This document shows positions 1 through 5,003 of a stretch of DNA of 5,003 nucleotides, piece by piece. A program made the position numbers and the translations under genes. The notes under the pieces are model-generated. The model ran no database searches. It had not been told where the DNA came from and was given only the letters and a program-made list of their open reading frames with translations. Numbering within the stretch: position 1 is the first letter of the stretch; every line of letters begins with the position of its first letter. The DNA lies in NCBI GenBank assembly GCA_002707085.1, contig PALY01000120.1:17333-22335 (forward strand), in the 5' to 3' direction. Origin of the DNA: Deltaproteobacteria bacterium (GTDB lineage Bacteria > Myxococcota_A > UBA796).

Positions 1-53
1 CCCTGTTCAGGTGCAGACCATGCCGTCGTTTGAAGCCCCACTCCATCCTCCAT
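1..53 (-). CDS. Possible 5' end of the next downstream gene (partial, frame uncertain)
   Basis: A good Shine-Dalgarno, GGAGG (51-47 on the minus strand), lies just after the DUF2400 stop. Two frames remain open to the left edge. One begins at ATG 53 or, better placed at five bases from GGAGG, at GTG 41, and reads M-E-D-G then VGLQTTAWSAPEQ. The other begins at ATG 46, directly after GGAGG with no spacer, and reads MEWGFKRRHGLHLNR. An ATG at 63 is excluded because its frame stops at TGA (9-7). Too few residues are present to recognise a family or to decide the frame. If real, the gene continues the operon within about ten to twenty bases of the DUF2400 stop. Confidence 0.3.
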   Translation of the reverse strand, partial: MEDGVGLQTTAWSAPEQ

Positions 54-63
54 GAACGTTCAT
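52..63. repeat. 12-base perfect palindrome at the DUF2400 stop
   Basis: ATGAACGTTCAT is a perfect inverted repeat with no spacer. It covers the last base of the DUF2400 TAA and two minus-strand ATG triplets (63-61 and 53-51). It has no T tract and is too short and AT-balanced to act as a terminator. It could be a protein-binding site or chance. Confidence 0.35.
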
Positions 64-965
64 TAACCGGTCGGTGACCGCTTTCGTGGTTGACCGATTC
101 TACAAACTTCCACCAAAGCACAAGGATCGCAGACTTCGGGCACCCTTCTCTTGTTGCATTTTCCTGATATTCCAAGGTGGGCGAGGGCAAAGTCGAACCG
201 GGTGGGGTCTTCAGGATCCATCCGCGCGAGGTTTTGGGTGATTTCTTTTGCGGTGGCCCAACTGCCATCTTTCCTGCGGGTCAGGCCGACGAAGTCCGCC
301 ACCTGATGGATGTGCGTATCGAGAGGGATGATCAGCGCAGAAGTCGGTATGGACCACATGCCTACATCGGGAAACTCTGTTCGTGCCATCCAGCGAAAGA
401 GCATGCACCATCTTTTGCAGCCCGACCCTGATGCTGGGTGGGTCAGCAGAAAGCGGTAACCTCGCGACAGGTCCGAGAACTGTTCGTCGGGGGATTCGAG
501 AGAGAATTTCTGGAAGATAGAAATTCCCTGCTCAAGTAAGGGCTTGATGTCCGTTTGGTTGGGTGTGTCGTTCACCTTGAAGACGGCTTCAATGGAACCA
601 TATTGAACCCGGATTCTACCGATTGTTCGGGCAAATCGCGCTAGATCTGGTCCTCGAATCCAGCGGTAAAATATCGGCTCAATCCGATCCGCATCCTCCT
701 TGCTGAAGTTGTCCACCCAAGTGGCGGGGCCGCCACATTCATCGGCTTGAGTAAATATTTCATTGAGGACTGGAAGAAAGGATGCCACTCGTCCGAAGGC
801 GAGAGTTGCTGCAAAAAGTGCGGCGACTTCACGGTCTGCGCTGGAGTCATAGCGGTGTACAAACTGAATGGGGTCATCGCTAATGTCGGTGACCGGCTCC
901 AGTTTGTCCAAGCATGCACGAAGCTGTGCGGCTCGATTTTTTGAGAGTCGTGTTGCTTTCGCCAC
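63..965 (-). CDS. TIGR02757/DUF2400 family protein with endonuclease III-like Asp and Cys4 motifs
   Basis: A complete 300-residue protein of the uncharacterised TIGR02757 (DUF2400) family. Diagnostic stretches are HRYDSSADREVAALFAATLAFGRV (37-60, beginning H-R-Y and ending F-G-R-V), FLRWMaR-like LFRWMARTEFPDVGMW (189-204), IIPLDTHIHQVADFVGLTRR (212-231) and PEDPTRFDFALAHLGISGKC (251-270). The LDTH motif (Asp216) resembles the VDTH containing the catalytic Asp of endonuclease III. The C-terminus has four cysteines (270, 279, 282, 288; C-x8-C-x2-C-x5-C), very like the [4Fe-4S] loop of that family (C-x6-C-x2-C-x5-C). The helix-hairpin-helix PGVGRK of endonuclease III has only a faint counterpart, PDVGMW (199-204), without the lysine. 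A DNA- or nucleic-acid-binding role is an inference, not established. The start is GTG at 965, overlapping the yicC TAG by one base, with no Shine-Dalgarno, so translation is probably coupled to yicC. No other Met codon lies before residue 188. No signal peptide is seen. Confidence 0.88.
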   Translation of the reverse strand: MAKATRLSKNRAAQLRACLDKLEPVTDISDDPIQFVHRYDSSADREVAALFAATLAFGRVASFLPVLNEIFTQADECGGPATWVDNFSKEDADRIEPIFYRWIRGPDLARFARTIGRIRVQYGSIEAVFKVNDTPNQTDIKPLLEQGISIFQKFSLESPDEQFSDLSRGYRFLLTHPASGSGCKRWCMLFRWMARTEFPDVGMWSIPTSALIIPLDTHIHQVADFVGLTRRKDGSWATAKEITQNLARMDPEDPTRFDFALAHLGISGKCNKRRVPEVCDPCALVEVCRIGQPRKRSPTG

Positions 966-1837
966 TATTCGACGTTTGCGGCTTGTTCGCGCATTCGCTC
1001 AAGTACGCTCTTCATTTCCACTACGCATTTGGCCACGGGCGTTTCCGCCGCTTTGGAGCCAATGGTGTTGATTTCCCGATTTAATTCTTGAAGTAGAAAA
1101 TCTAACTTCCGACCCACAGGTTCTGAGCTGGCCAAGGATTCGGCAAATTGAACACAATGACTGGAAATCCTTGCCAACTCTTCTGCTACATCGGCTTTGT
1201 CGGCAAGCAGGGCGGCTTCTTGTGCCAACCGAATTGGATCGATTCGATCGCTGAGAAGGCGTGTGATTCGTTCCTCGATTCGTGCATGGAGACGGTTCAC
1301 AATGCCATCTGCGTGAGAGGCGACTTGGCTGCGTAGTTCCTGAATTTCCATCAGGCGTTTGTCTAAATCACGTTGAAGTGCTTTGCCTTCTTGGCGTCGC
1401 ATATCTTCCAACTCATTGGCGGCACCAACCAGCGCTGTTTCTACCAAACCCCACTCTGCGAGCGCGTCTGTTTCCTGCTCAGCTGCCATGAGAACACCGG
1501 GTTGAGCCAAGACCCAGGCAGTTGTGATGGTGTCTTCGTCTCGGGCGAGGCGCTTGCTTACTTCAGCAGCAGCCTTCAGATAATGTTCGGCAAGGGCTGG
1601 GTCTGCACGAACAGTTTGATCAGAGCCTGAACATTCCCGGCGAACAAAGACATCGATTCGACCGCGAGCAAAGCGATCTTTCAACGCTTTTTGAATGCGA
1701 GATTCGACCACGTTGTAGCTGCGGGGAACACGGATTTGCACGTCACGGTAGCGATTGTTGACGCTCTTCATCTCCACCACCACAGTTACTGTGCCGTTTG
1801 AAGCTTCTCCGCGTCCGAATCCAGTCATCGAGTTCAT
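965..1837 (-). CDS. yicC: YicC/YloC family endoribonuclease
   Basis: A complete 290-residue YicC protein, close to the usual length of about 290. The N-terminal YicC domain opens with MNSMTGFGRGE (1-11), the hallmark SMTGFGR start, followed by VEMKSVNNRYRDVQIRVP (21-38) and FARGRIDVFVRRE (56-68). The C-terminal DUF1732 domain carries DVAEELARISSH (216-227), PVGRKLDFLLQELNREINT (240-258) and the end VVEMKSVLERMREQAANVE (272-290), matching the family's strongly conserved PvGRkLDFL.QE..RE.NT..SK and REQ.qNiE blocks. Family knowledge: Escherichia coli YicC and Bacillus subtilis YloC are reported cytoplasmic endoribonucleases, with YicC linked to small-RNA turnover. All signature residues look intact, so the same activity is expected. 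The ATG at 1837 is chosen because the conserved N-terminus begins there; its Shine-Dalgarno is weak. The TAG stop shares one base with the GTG start of the next gene. In many bacteria yicC is followed by gmk (guanylate kinase); here a DUF2400 gene follows instead. Confidence 0.95.
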   Translation of the reverse strand: MNSMTGFGRGEASNGTVTVVVEMKSVNNRYRDVQIRVPRSYNVVESRIQKALKDRFARGRIDVFVRRECSGSDQTVRADPALAEHYLKAAAEVSKRLARDEDTITTAWVLAQPGVLMAAEQETDALAEWGLVETALVGAANELEDMRRQEGKALQRDLDKRLMEIQELRSQVASHADGIVNRLHARIEERITRLLSDRIDPIRLAQEAALLADKADVAEELARISSHCVQFAESLASSEPVGRKLDFLLQELNREINTIGSKAAETPVAKCVVEMKSVLERMREQAANVE

Positions 1838-1922
1838 GTTTTACCCGTAACCGGTGAGACCAAGTTGTTCAGCGTTGGCAATGCGCTGTTTTGCGATGTC
1901 ATGGAGGCAGGAAGCCTAGAAC
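1838..1922. other. 85-base intergenic gap between methyltransferase and yicC
   Basis: This is the only real spacer in the window. On the minus strand I find no convincing -35/-10 pair, no GC-rich hairpin with a T tract, and only a four-base stem (AGGC-ttcct-GCCT) just after the methyltransferase stop. The yicC start is preceded by a weak purine stretch (ACGGGTAAAAC). A weak promoter for yicC could lie here, but nothing in the bases proves it. Confidence 0.4.
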
Positions 1923-3431
1923 TTATTGGCGACTAAAGTTGTGAAGTCGTTCCGTCTCTGCTGCTGACAGGCCCCACCCCACGGCCAAGGGCATGTCAGG
2001 GTTGGTCAGCCAGGCGGTTGGGACAGGAATGCTGCGGACATCCCGAGGGTACAGATCGAGTCGAGTTCCGCGTTCCATTCGCAGCAGGCCGTCGATCAAT
2101 GGGTCGGTAATCAAGCTATGAATCTTTTCGGGAGACAGTGTGTCACTGTGTGGTTTGACCACAGTGAGTGTGTGGCCAGCGTACAGTCCACTGCGGTCCA
2201 CCCAAGCCCGAACAGGGCCTTTCCCGCGAAGACGTTGAACCAATACTTTGGGGCCTTCAAAGAGGTCGGGATGTTTGGGGCGATGCATCGTAGAGGGTTG
2301 GTAATCCAACCATTGGGTTCGATTGTCAGTGAGATCTCGGGCATCAACATAAGGCACACGGTCCGGGGTGGGTGTTGCATGCAATAGGTTTTTTTTACCC
2401 CCATGAGGGCCGTGTCCAACGACGCCTGTATCTACTGTGCATAGGGTGCCCAAGACTTCCGATTTGGAGCGAATCCGGTGTACCAAATCGGGGTCTCCCG
2501 GTCGGAGAGAGGCATTGAGTGGCACCGTGCTGAGGGTCAGTAGATCTTCAGCTTTCAAGGAATGTGCGGGCAATGTTGCTGGTCCTGCCCCAATGTGCAT
2601 TGCCAGACAGACCACTTCTACAGTGGCACCAGGAAAGGGCATTGGGCTGGATAGGTGAGTGATCCGGTGATTGGATACCCAACTTCGCCGGAGGGGTTCG
2701 GCGTACGGCTGTACCATCATGGGGGCGGGCAATATCAGCGCAACGCTCCCGCCGGAGGTGACCCGCTCTGCTGCGATGGCAGCGAACGGTACCGCAAGAT
2801 CGAATCGGCCATACAGCCAAGGCAGTGAGCGCTTCAATTCAGTTCGGAGCCGTTTGTGTTGACGCTCCGGAGGGACGAATGGAGGGTTCCCAACCACCAC
2901 ATCTGCGGTCGCCTCAACGACAAAGCCATCCCCTTCGATAATGTGAGCCATGGGGGCAGCTACGCGTGCGACGGCTGCAGCTGAAGGGTCGATTTCAATT
3001 CCGTGAATCACGGGGATGGACCGCTCTGCCATGGCCACCAGGAATGCGCCCGTTCCGCAGGATGGGTCTAATCCTCGCTGCACGGGAATCGTCGCTGACT
3101 GGAGTGCATATTCGACTGTATTTCTGGCCATTTCTACAGGCGTATCGAAAGCACCTTTCTTCTTTCTGCCCGTTCGATCGATGGCCGGAAACGGCGCCCC
3201 CTTTGGAACCTGGGCCACGATATTGGAAGCGTCGATGGGTCGAACACATAGATCGGCGGTGAGTCCCAGATCCTTGGGTGCGGCCATCATTTTTGCTCGA
3301 GCCAGCGTTCCAGCTTGTTCAACAACAGTCCAAGGATTTTGAGCCACAGCTTCCGCAGCAGCGGTGCAGGCCAGAATGGGATCTCTCGATTGGGCAGCCA
3401 CTTTGAGCCAAGCGAGAAGTGCTTTATCCAT
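1923..3431 (-). CDS. N6-adenine DNA methyltransferase, gamma class (TaqI/Eco57I/HsdM-like)
   Basis: A 502-residue protein with the full amino-methyltransferase motif series. Motif X is GAFDTPVEMA (93-102). Motif I, the SAM-binding loop, is DPSCGTGAFL (122-131). The acidic strand of motif II is IHGIEIDPS (142-150), and motif III is EGDGF (166-170). Catalytic motif IV is VVVGNPPF (178-185), where the NPPF side chains position the target adenine. Motif V-VI material is GRFDLAVPFAAIAAERV (208-224) followed by GGSVALILP (227-235). The order X-I-IV then a C-terminal domain defines the gamma class. Residues from about 325 to 475 should hold the target recognition region, with strands such as GPKVLVQRLRGKG (393-405) resembling TaqI/Eco57I-type specificity domains. 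The first 70 residues are helical and unassigned. The predicted reaction is transfer of methyl from SAM to adenine N6 in a specific DNA sequence. No endonuclease, HsdS or other restriction gene is adjacent. It overlaps the glycosyltransferase by eight bases. A methylase of another substrate (for example rRNA) is possible but less likely given the size and C-terminal domain. The target sequence cannot be predicted. Confidence 0.85.
   Translation of the reverse strand: MDKALLAWLKVAAQSRDPILACTAAAEAVAQNPWTVVEQAGTLARAKMMAAPKDLGLTADLCVRPIDASNIVAQVPKGAPFPAIDRTGRKKKGAFDTPVEMARNTVEYALQSATIPVQRGLDPSCGTGAFLVAMAERSIPVIHGIEIDPSAAAVARVAAPMAHIIEGDGFVVEATADVVVGNPPFVPPERQHKRLRTELKRSLPWLYGRFDLAVPFAAIAAERVTSGGSVALILPAPMMVQPYAEPLRRSWVSNHRITHLSSPMPFPGATVEVVCLAMHIGAGPATLPAHSLKAEDLLTLSTVPLNASLRPGDPDLVHRIRSKSEVLGTLCTVDTGVVGHGPHGGKKNLLHATPTPDRVPYVDARDLTDNRTQWLDYQPSTMHRPKHPDLFEGPKVLVQRLRGKGPVRAWVDRSGLYAGHTLTVVKPHSDTLSPEKIHSLITDPLIDGLLRMERGTRLDLYPRDVRSIPVPTAWLTNPDMPLAVGWGLSAAETERLHNFSRQ
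2388..2396 (-). other. A8 tract with slippery heptamer A-AAA-AAC inside the methyltransferase
   Basis: On the minus strand a run of eight A (2396-2389) followed by C encodes Lys346-Lys347-Asn348 as AAA AAA AAC. The phase matches the X-XXY-YYZ pattern used for -1 ribosomal frameshifting (heptamer 2394-2388). A -1 shift would add 14 residues (P-I-A-C-N...) and stop at TGA, giving a product of about 362 residues that keeps the catalytic domain and loses most of the recognition domain. I see no obvious strong downstream structure, so use of the site is only a possibility. Confidence 0.3.
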
Positions 3432-4506
3432 TGCATCTCCAAGCGTGCTGTAATCCGTCTACCTGAGCCGATAAGGTGAACCCCCTATCTTTAAGGCGAG
3501 TCGGTCCAGCTTGACCGCGTTCTTGAATTTGTTCGGGGCGTTGGGCGATTTCTTGAAGGCGCTGTACCAATGCGGCTGTATCGTTGGGCTCCACCAGCCA
3601 GCCGACTTTGTCGTCCACCAATTCCGGTATGCCGGAGATGTTGCTGGTTAAGACGGGTCGCCCTGATGCCAATGCTTCCATCAAGACCAGTGGGACACCG
3701 TCCATGTCTCCGTCTGCTGCTTTTCGACTGGGAAGAACCAGAAGCTGTGTGTCTCGTATCGCTTGTTGGACTTGAGAGTGTGAGCGGGGTCCAATGATGG
3801 AGATGTCTGGGTCAGACACGGGTGGAACATTGGCGATGACGGTGAGGTGGCTATTTTGGAGTTTGGCGTTTCGCCAAGCCTTGATGAGTACGTCCAGTCC
3901 TTTCTTTGGTGTGTTTCGTCCCACAAAAAGGGCAGCGAAAGGACCTTTGTGAATGGGGGATGGGGTCCACTTGCTCAGATCAGGCCCACAGCGAAGTCGC
4001 GTCGATGGGATACCGAGGTTTTTCAGATAAACCACGTGGTGGTCTGCAACTGTGAACGTGGTTTCCGCATGGGTCAGCACTTCAAAGAGGCTGGGGCGTG
4101 GTTTGAAGAGGTCCACGGCATGAACGGTGACCGTATATGGAATTTGATGATCTATGAAGAGGGCATGGGCCCACTCTGCCGCTTCCCCCGCAAAATGGAT
4201 GTGGATGCGATCGGTTGGGGGCAAGGCATTTTGAAACCATCGATAGCGTGCGACATCTTTGGGCCGTTGATGCTGACTCAACCACCGACTGCCGGGAGTC
4301 TCTTTGGAAAGTACACCGCGCAAAGGGCGTCGAGGGATTTGGATGGTGAGACATTCAGGCAGAGGATCCGATGGTACGCCATCGTCTCTCATTCCCATGG
4401 AAGCGATGGTGACATCCACTCCGCGGGTGGCGAGCATTCCCAACTCTTGATGTGCGAAGGTTTCGGTAAGCGTGGGGAAGTATCGAAACAGGCTCAGGAC
4501 CTTCAT
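3424..4506 (-). CDS. Glycosyltransferase family 4 protein (WcaL/AmsK-like colanic/exopolysaccharide type)
   Basis: A complete 360-residue GT-B enzyme, a normal length for GT4. The N-terminal domain begins MKVLSLFRYFPTLTETF (1-17), the yFPtlsETFi opening typical of exopolysaccharide GT4 enzymes. It also contains HIHFAGEAAEWA (102-113) and the TVHAVDLF stretch (127-134), which match the HaHFa and TaHa.Di acceptor-side motifs. The C-terminal domain starts with FVGRNTPKKGLDVLI (194-208). It then has the acidic donor-binding signature DGDMDGVPLVLMEALASG (265-282, with the EX7E equivalent at Asp269/Glu277) and SGIPELV (291-297). No signal peptide or membrane helix is evident, so it is probably cytosolic or peripheral at the inner membrane. 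I chose the ATG at 4506 because it makes an ATGA overlap with the upstream gene, has GAGG seven bases upstream, and starts directly at the conserved strand. An in-frame ATG at 4539 would add eleven unconserved residues (MRIGGHRRGAA). The 3' end overlaps the methyltransferase by eight bases. It likely adds a sugar to a surface or capsular glycan; the substrate is unknown. Confidence 0.92.
   Translation of the reverse strand: MKVLSLFRYFPTLTETFAHQELGMLATRGVDVTIASMGMRDDGVPSDPLPECLTIQIPRRPLRGVLSKETPGSRWLSQHQRPKDVARYRWFQNALPPTDRIHIHFAGEAAEWAHALFIDHQIPYTVTVHAVDLFKPRPSLFEVLTHAETTFTVADHHVVYLKNLGIPSTRLRCGPDLSKWTPSPIHKGPFAALFVGRNTPKKGLDVLIKAWRNAKLQNSHLTVIANVPPVSDPDISIIGPRSHSQVQQAIRDTQLLVLPSRKAADGDMDGVPLVLMEALASGRPVLTSNISGIPELVDDKVGWLVEPNDTAALVQRLQEIAQRPEQIQERGQAGPTRLKDRGFTLSAQVDGLQHAWRCNG
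3437..3440 (-). promoter_or_regulatory. Shine-Dalgarno GGAG for the methyltransferase
   Basis: The minus strand reads GGAG-ATGCA-ATG, five bases before the ATG at 3431-3429 and inside the end of the glycosyltransferase gene. It supports the assigned methyltransferase start. It also shows that the eight-base overlap (ATGGATAA) is a genuine re-initiation junction. Confidence 0.65.
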
Positions 4507-5003
4507 GGCAGCGCCTCTACGATGTCCACCAATTCGCACGCTCTATCGGACCACCTTCTTGTGTAGGGTGTCCGCGCGGGAGCATGTAAAGCAGACCTCA
4601 CGGCCTGTTGGAGGCTTTGTTCATTCTCTGGCGTGTACAAATGAAATGTGGTGCCTGTCAGGTGTGAGATTTCTTTGATGGCAGGAGTATCCGCGGCGAC
4701 GATGGCTTTGTTCGTAGCCAAGTAATCCCACAGTTTCAGGGGCGATGTGTACTGATGGCTAAACGCATTTTGCCCAAGGGGCAGAAGGAGAATCGCAGCT
4801 TTTGTCAGTGTGTCAGCAACCTGTTCATGGTTCACTGCGGGATGCAAAACCACATGGGTGTTTTGCTGGGCTGCCTTCCGTTCTTCGGGAGTACCACCAA
4901 CCCAATGAAGGGGGCACGGGAGACTGGCCGCCGAGTCGAGGATGAACTGTACGCCTTTGTTGGCCCGCATGGATCCCAGGACCAGCATGTTGGGTGTGGC
5001 GGG
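4503..5003 (-). CDS. Glycosyltransferase, GT4/GT-B type (C-terminal part, 5' end outside window)
   Basis: This is the C-terminal nucleotide-sugar-binding half of a GT-B glycosyltransferase. The frame stays open through the right edge (the first codons read P-A-T-P-N before Met at 4988), so that Met is internal and the gene begins beyond 5003. Visible marks, numbered from Met 4988, are the opening beta-strand with the KG turn (LVLGSMRANKGVQF, residues 2-15), a VGG strand (30-32), the ILLLP strand of the donor site (66-70), and the block TSPLKLWDYLA (81-91) followed by IVAADTPAIKEI (96-107). This last block matches the tsPlKlfEYmA...IVasdlPalrEv signature of GT4-like enzymes. The usual Glu of the KLxEY segment is Asp88 here. 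The family transfers a sugar from an activated nucleotide donor; donor and acceptor cannot be read from the sequence. The TGA stop overlaps the ATG of the next gene, so the two are translationally coupled and probably act in the same glycan pathway. The glycosyltransferase call is firm; the exact family and substrate are open. Confidence 0.88.
   Translation of the reverse strand, partial: PATPNMLVLGSMRANKGVQFILDSAASLPCPLHWVGGTPEERKAAQQNTHVVLHPAVNHEQVADTLTKAAILLLPLGQNAFSHQYTSPLKLWDYLATNKAIVAADTPAIKEISHLTGTTFHLYTPENEQSLQQAVRSALHAPARTPYTRRWSDRACELVDIVEALP
4514..4517 (-). promoter_or_regulatory. Shine-Dalgarno GAGG for the second glycosyltransferase
   Basis: The minus strand reads AGAGG-CGCTGCC-ATG, so GAGG lies seven bases before the ATG at 4506-4504. 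It sits inside the last codons of the upstream glycosyltransferase. It supports 4506 as the true start rather than the in-frame ATG at 4539. Confidence 0.6.

Larger units (their letters stand above)
1..5003 (-). other. Probable co-transcribed gene block (GT-GT-methyltransferase-yicC-DUF2400)
   Basis: All recognised genes share the minus strand. The junctions are a 4-base overlap (4506-4503), an 8-base overlap (3431-3424), an 85-base gap (1922-1838) and a 1-base overlap (965). No terminator-like hairpin with a T tract is visible at any junction. Overlaps of this kind normally indicate one transcript with coupled translation; the 85-base gap is the one place where it could be split into two units. 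Confidence 0.6.

Noticed and set aside
52..63. Palindrome as a rho-independent terminator after DUF2400
   Set aside because: It has a six-base arm with no loop, moderate AT content and no following T tract, and is followed at once by a GGAGG and start codons.
177..431. 84-codon plus-strand open frame
   Set aside because: Antisense to the conserved C-terminal half of the DUF2400 gene; no independent coding evidence.
1851..1910. 22-codon minus-strand ORF starting MTSQNSALPT whose TGA overlaps the yicC ATG
   Set aside because: The ATGA overlap looks like coupling, but the ATG is preceded by TGCCTCC, which has no Shine-Dalgarno character, and the peptide has no recognisable feature.
1842..1916. 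Short minus-strand reading LHDIAKQRIANAEQLGLTGY in the gap before yicC
   Set aside because: It is bounded by TAG and TAA within about 25 codons, lacks a start codon with a Shine-Dalgarno, and matches no family. It is taken as chance.
2111..2419. 102-codon minus-strand frame inside the methyltransferase
   Set aside because: This is the other reading frame of the recognition domain, with no conserved motif; it is relevant only as the frame reached if the A tract changed length.
2966..3342. Overlapping plus-strand open frames of 98 and 108 codons
   Set aside because: Both are shadows of the methyltransferase N-terminal and motif X-I region, which has clear coding constraint on the minus strand.
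4507..4539. Longer start (ATG 4539) for the second glycosyltransferase
   Set aside because: It adds MRIGGHRRGAA ahead of the conserved MKVLSLFRYFP and would overlap the upstream gene by 37 bases. The ATG at 4506 has an ATGA overlap and a suitably placed GAGG.
3847..4566. 239-codon open frame on the plus strand
   Set aside because: It lies fully antisense to two well-supported glycosyltransferases, has no recognisable motif, and has a composition typical of a reverse-complement shadow (many Trp, Gly, Arg).

Overview
The window is a dense block of minus-strand genes from a bacterial chromosome, read from position 5003 down to position 1. There are four complete genes and one gene cut by the right edge. 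A sixth gene may begin within the last 53 bases on the left. I see no rRNA, tRNA, insertion sequence, CRISPR array or phage gene. Base composition is moderate, a little over half G+C by eye, and even along the window, so nothing suggests a recently acquired island. The gene families fit a Gram-negative, possibly deltaproteobacterial or myxobacteria-like organism. That guess is weak because no marker gene for taxonomy is present.

In transcription order the layout is as follows. (1) 5003-4503 is the C-terminal part of a family-4-type glycosyltransferase, cut by the window edge. (2) 4506-3424 is a complete GT4 glycosyltransferase with a 4-base ATGA overlap to gene 1. (3) 3431-1923 is an N6-adenine DNA methyltransferase of the gamma (TaqI/Eco57I/HsdM-like) type; it overlaps gene 2 by 8 bases and has a clear Shine-Dalgarno. 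(4) An 85-base gap (1922-1838) is followed by yicC (1837-965), a YicC/YloC endoribonuclease-family protein. (5) A TIGR02757/DUF2400 protein (965-63) starts at a GTG that shares one base with the yicC stop codon. (6) A possible further gene starts near position 53.

The overlaps suggest two tightly coupled groups, GT-GT-methyltransferase and yicC-DUF2400, which may form one transcript. The glycosyltransferases probably act on a surface or secreted glycan. The methyltransferase has no restriction endonuclease beside it in this window and looks solitary. YicC belongs to RNA turnover. The DUF2400 protein has no assigned function, but it carries residues resembling the catalytic Asp and the four-cysteine iron-sulfur loop of endonuclease III-type DNA glycosylases. 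That resemblance is the most interesting observation here. I see no convincing new multi-gene system; most of the window looks like ordinary chromosomal content with an unusual gene order.
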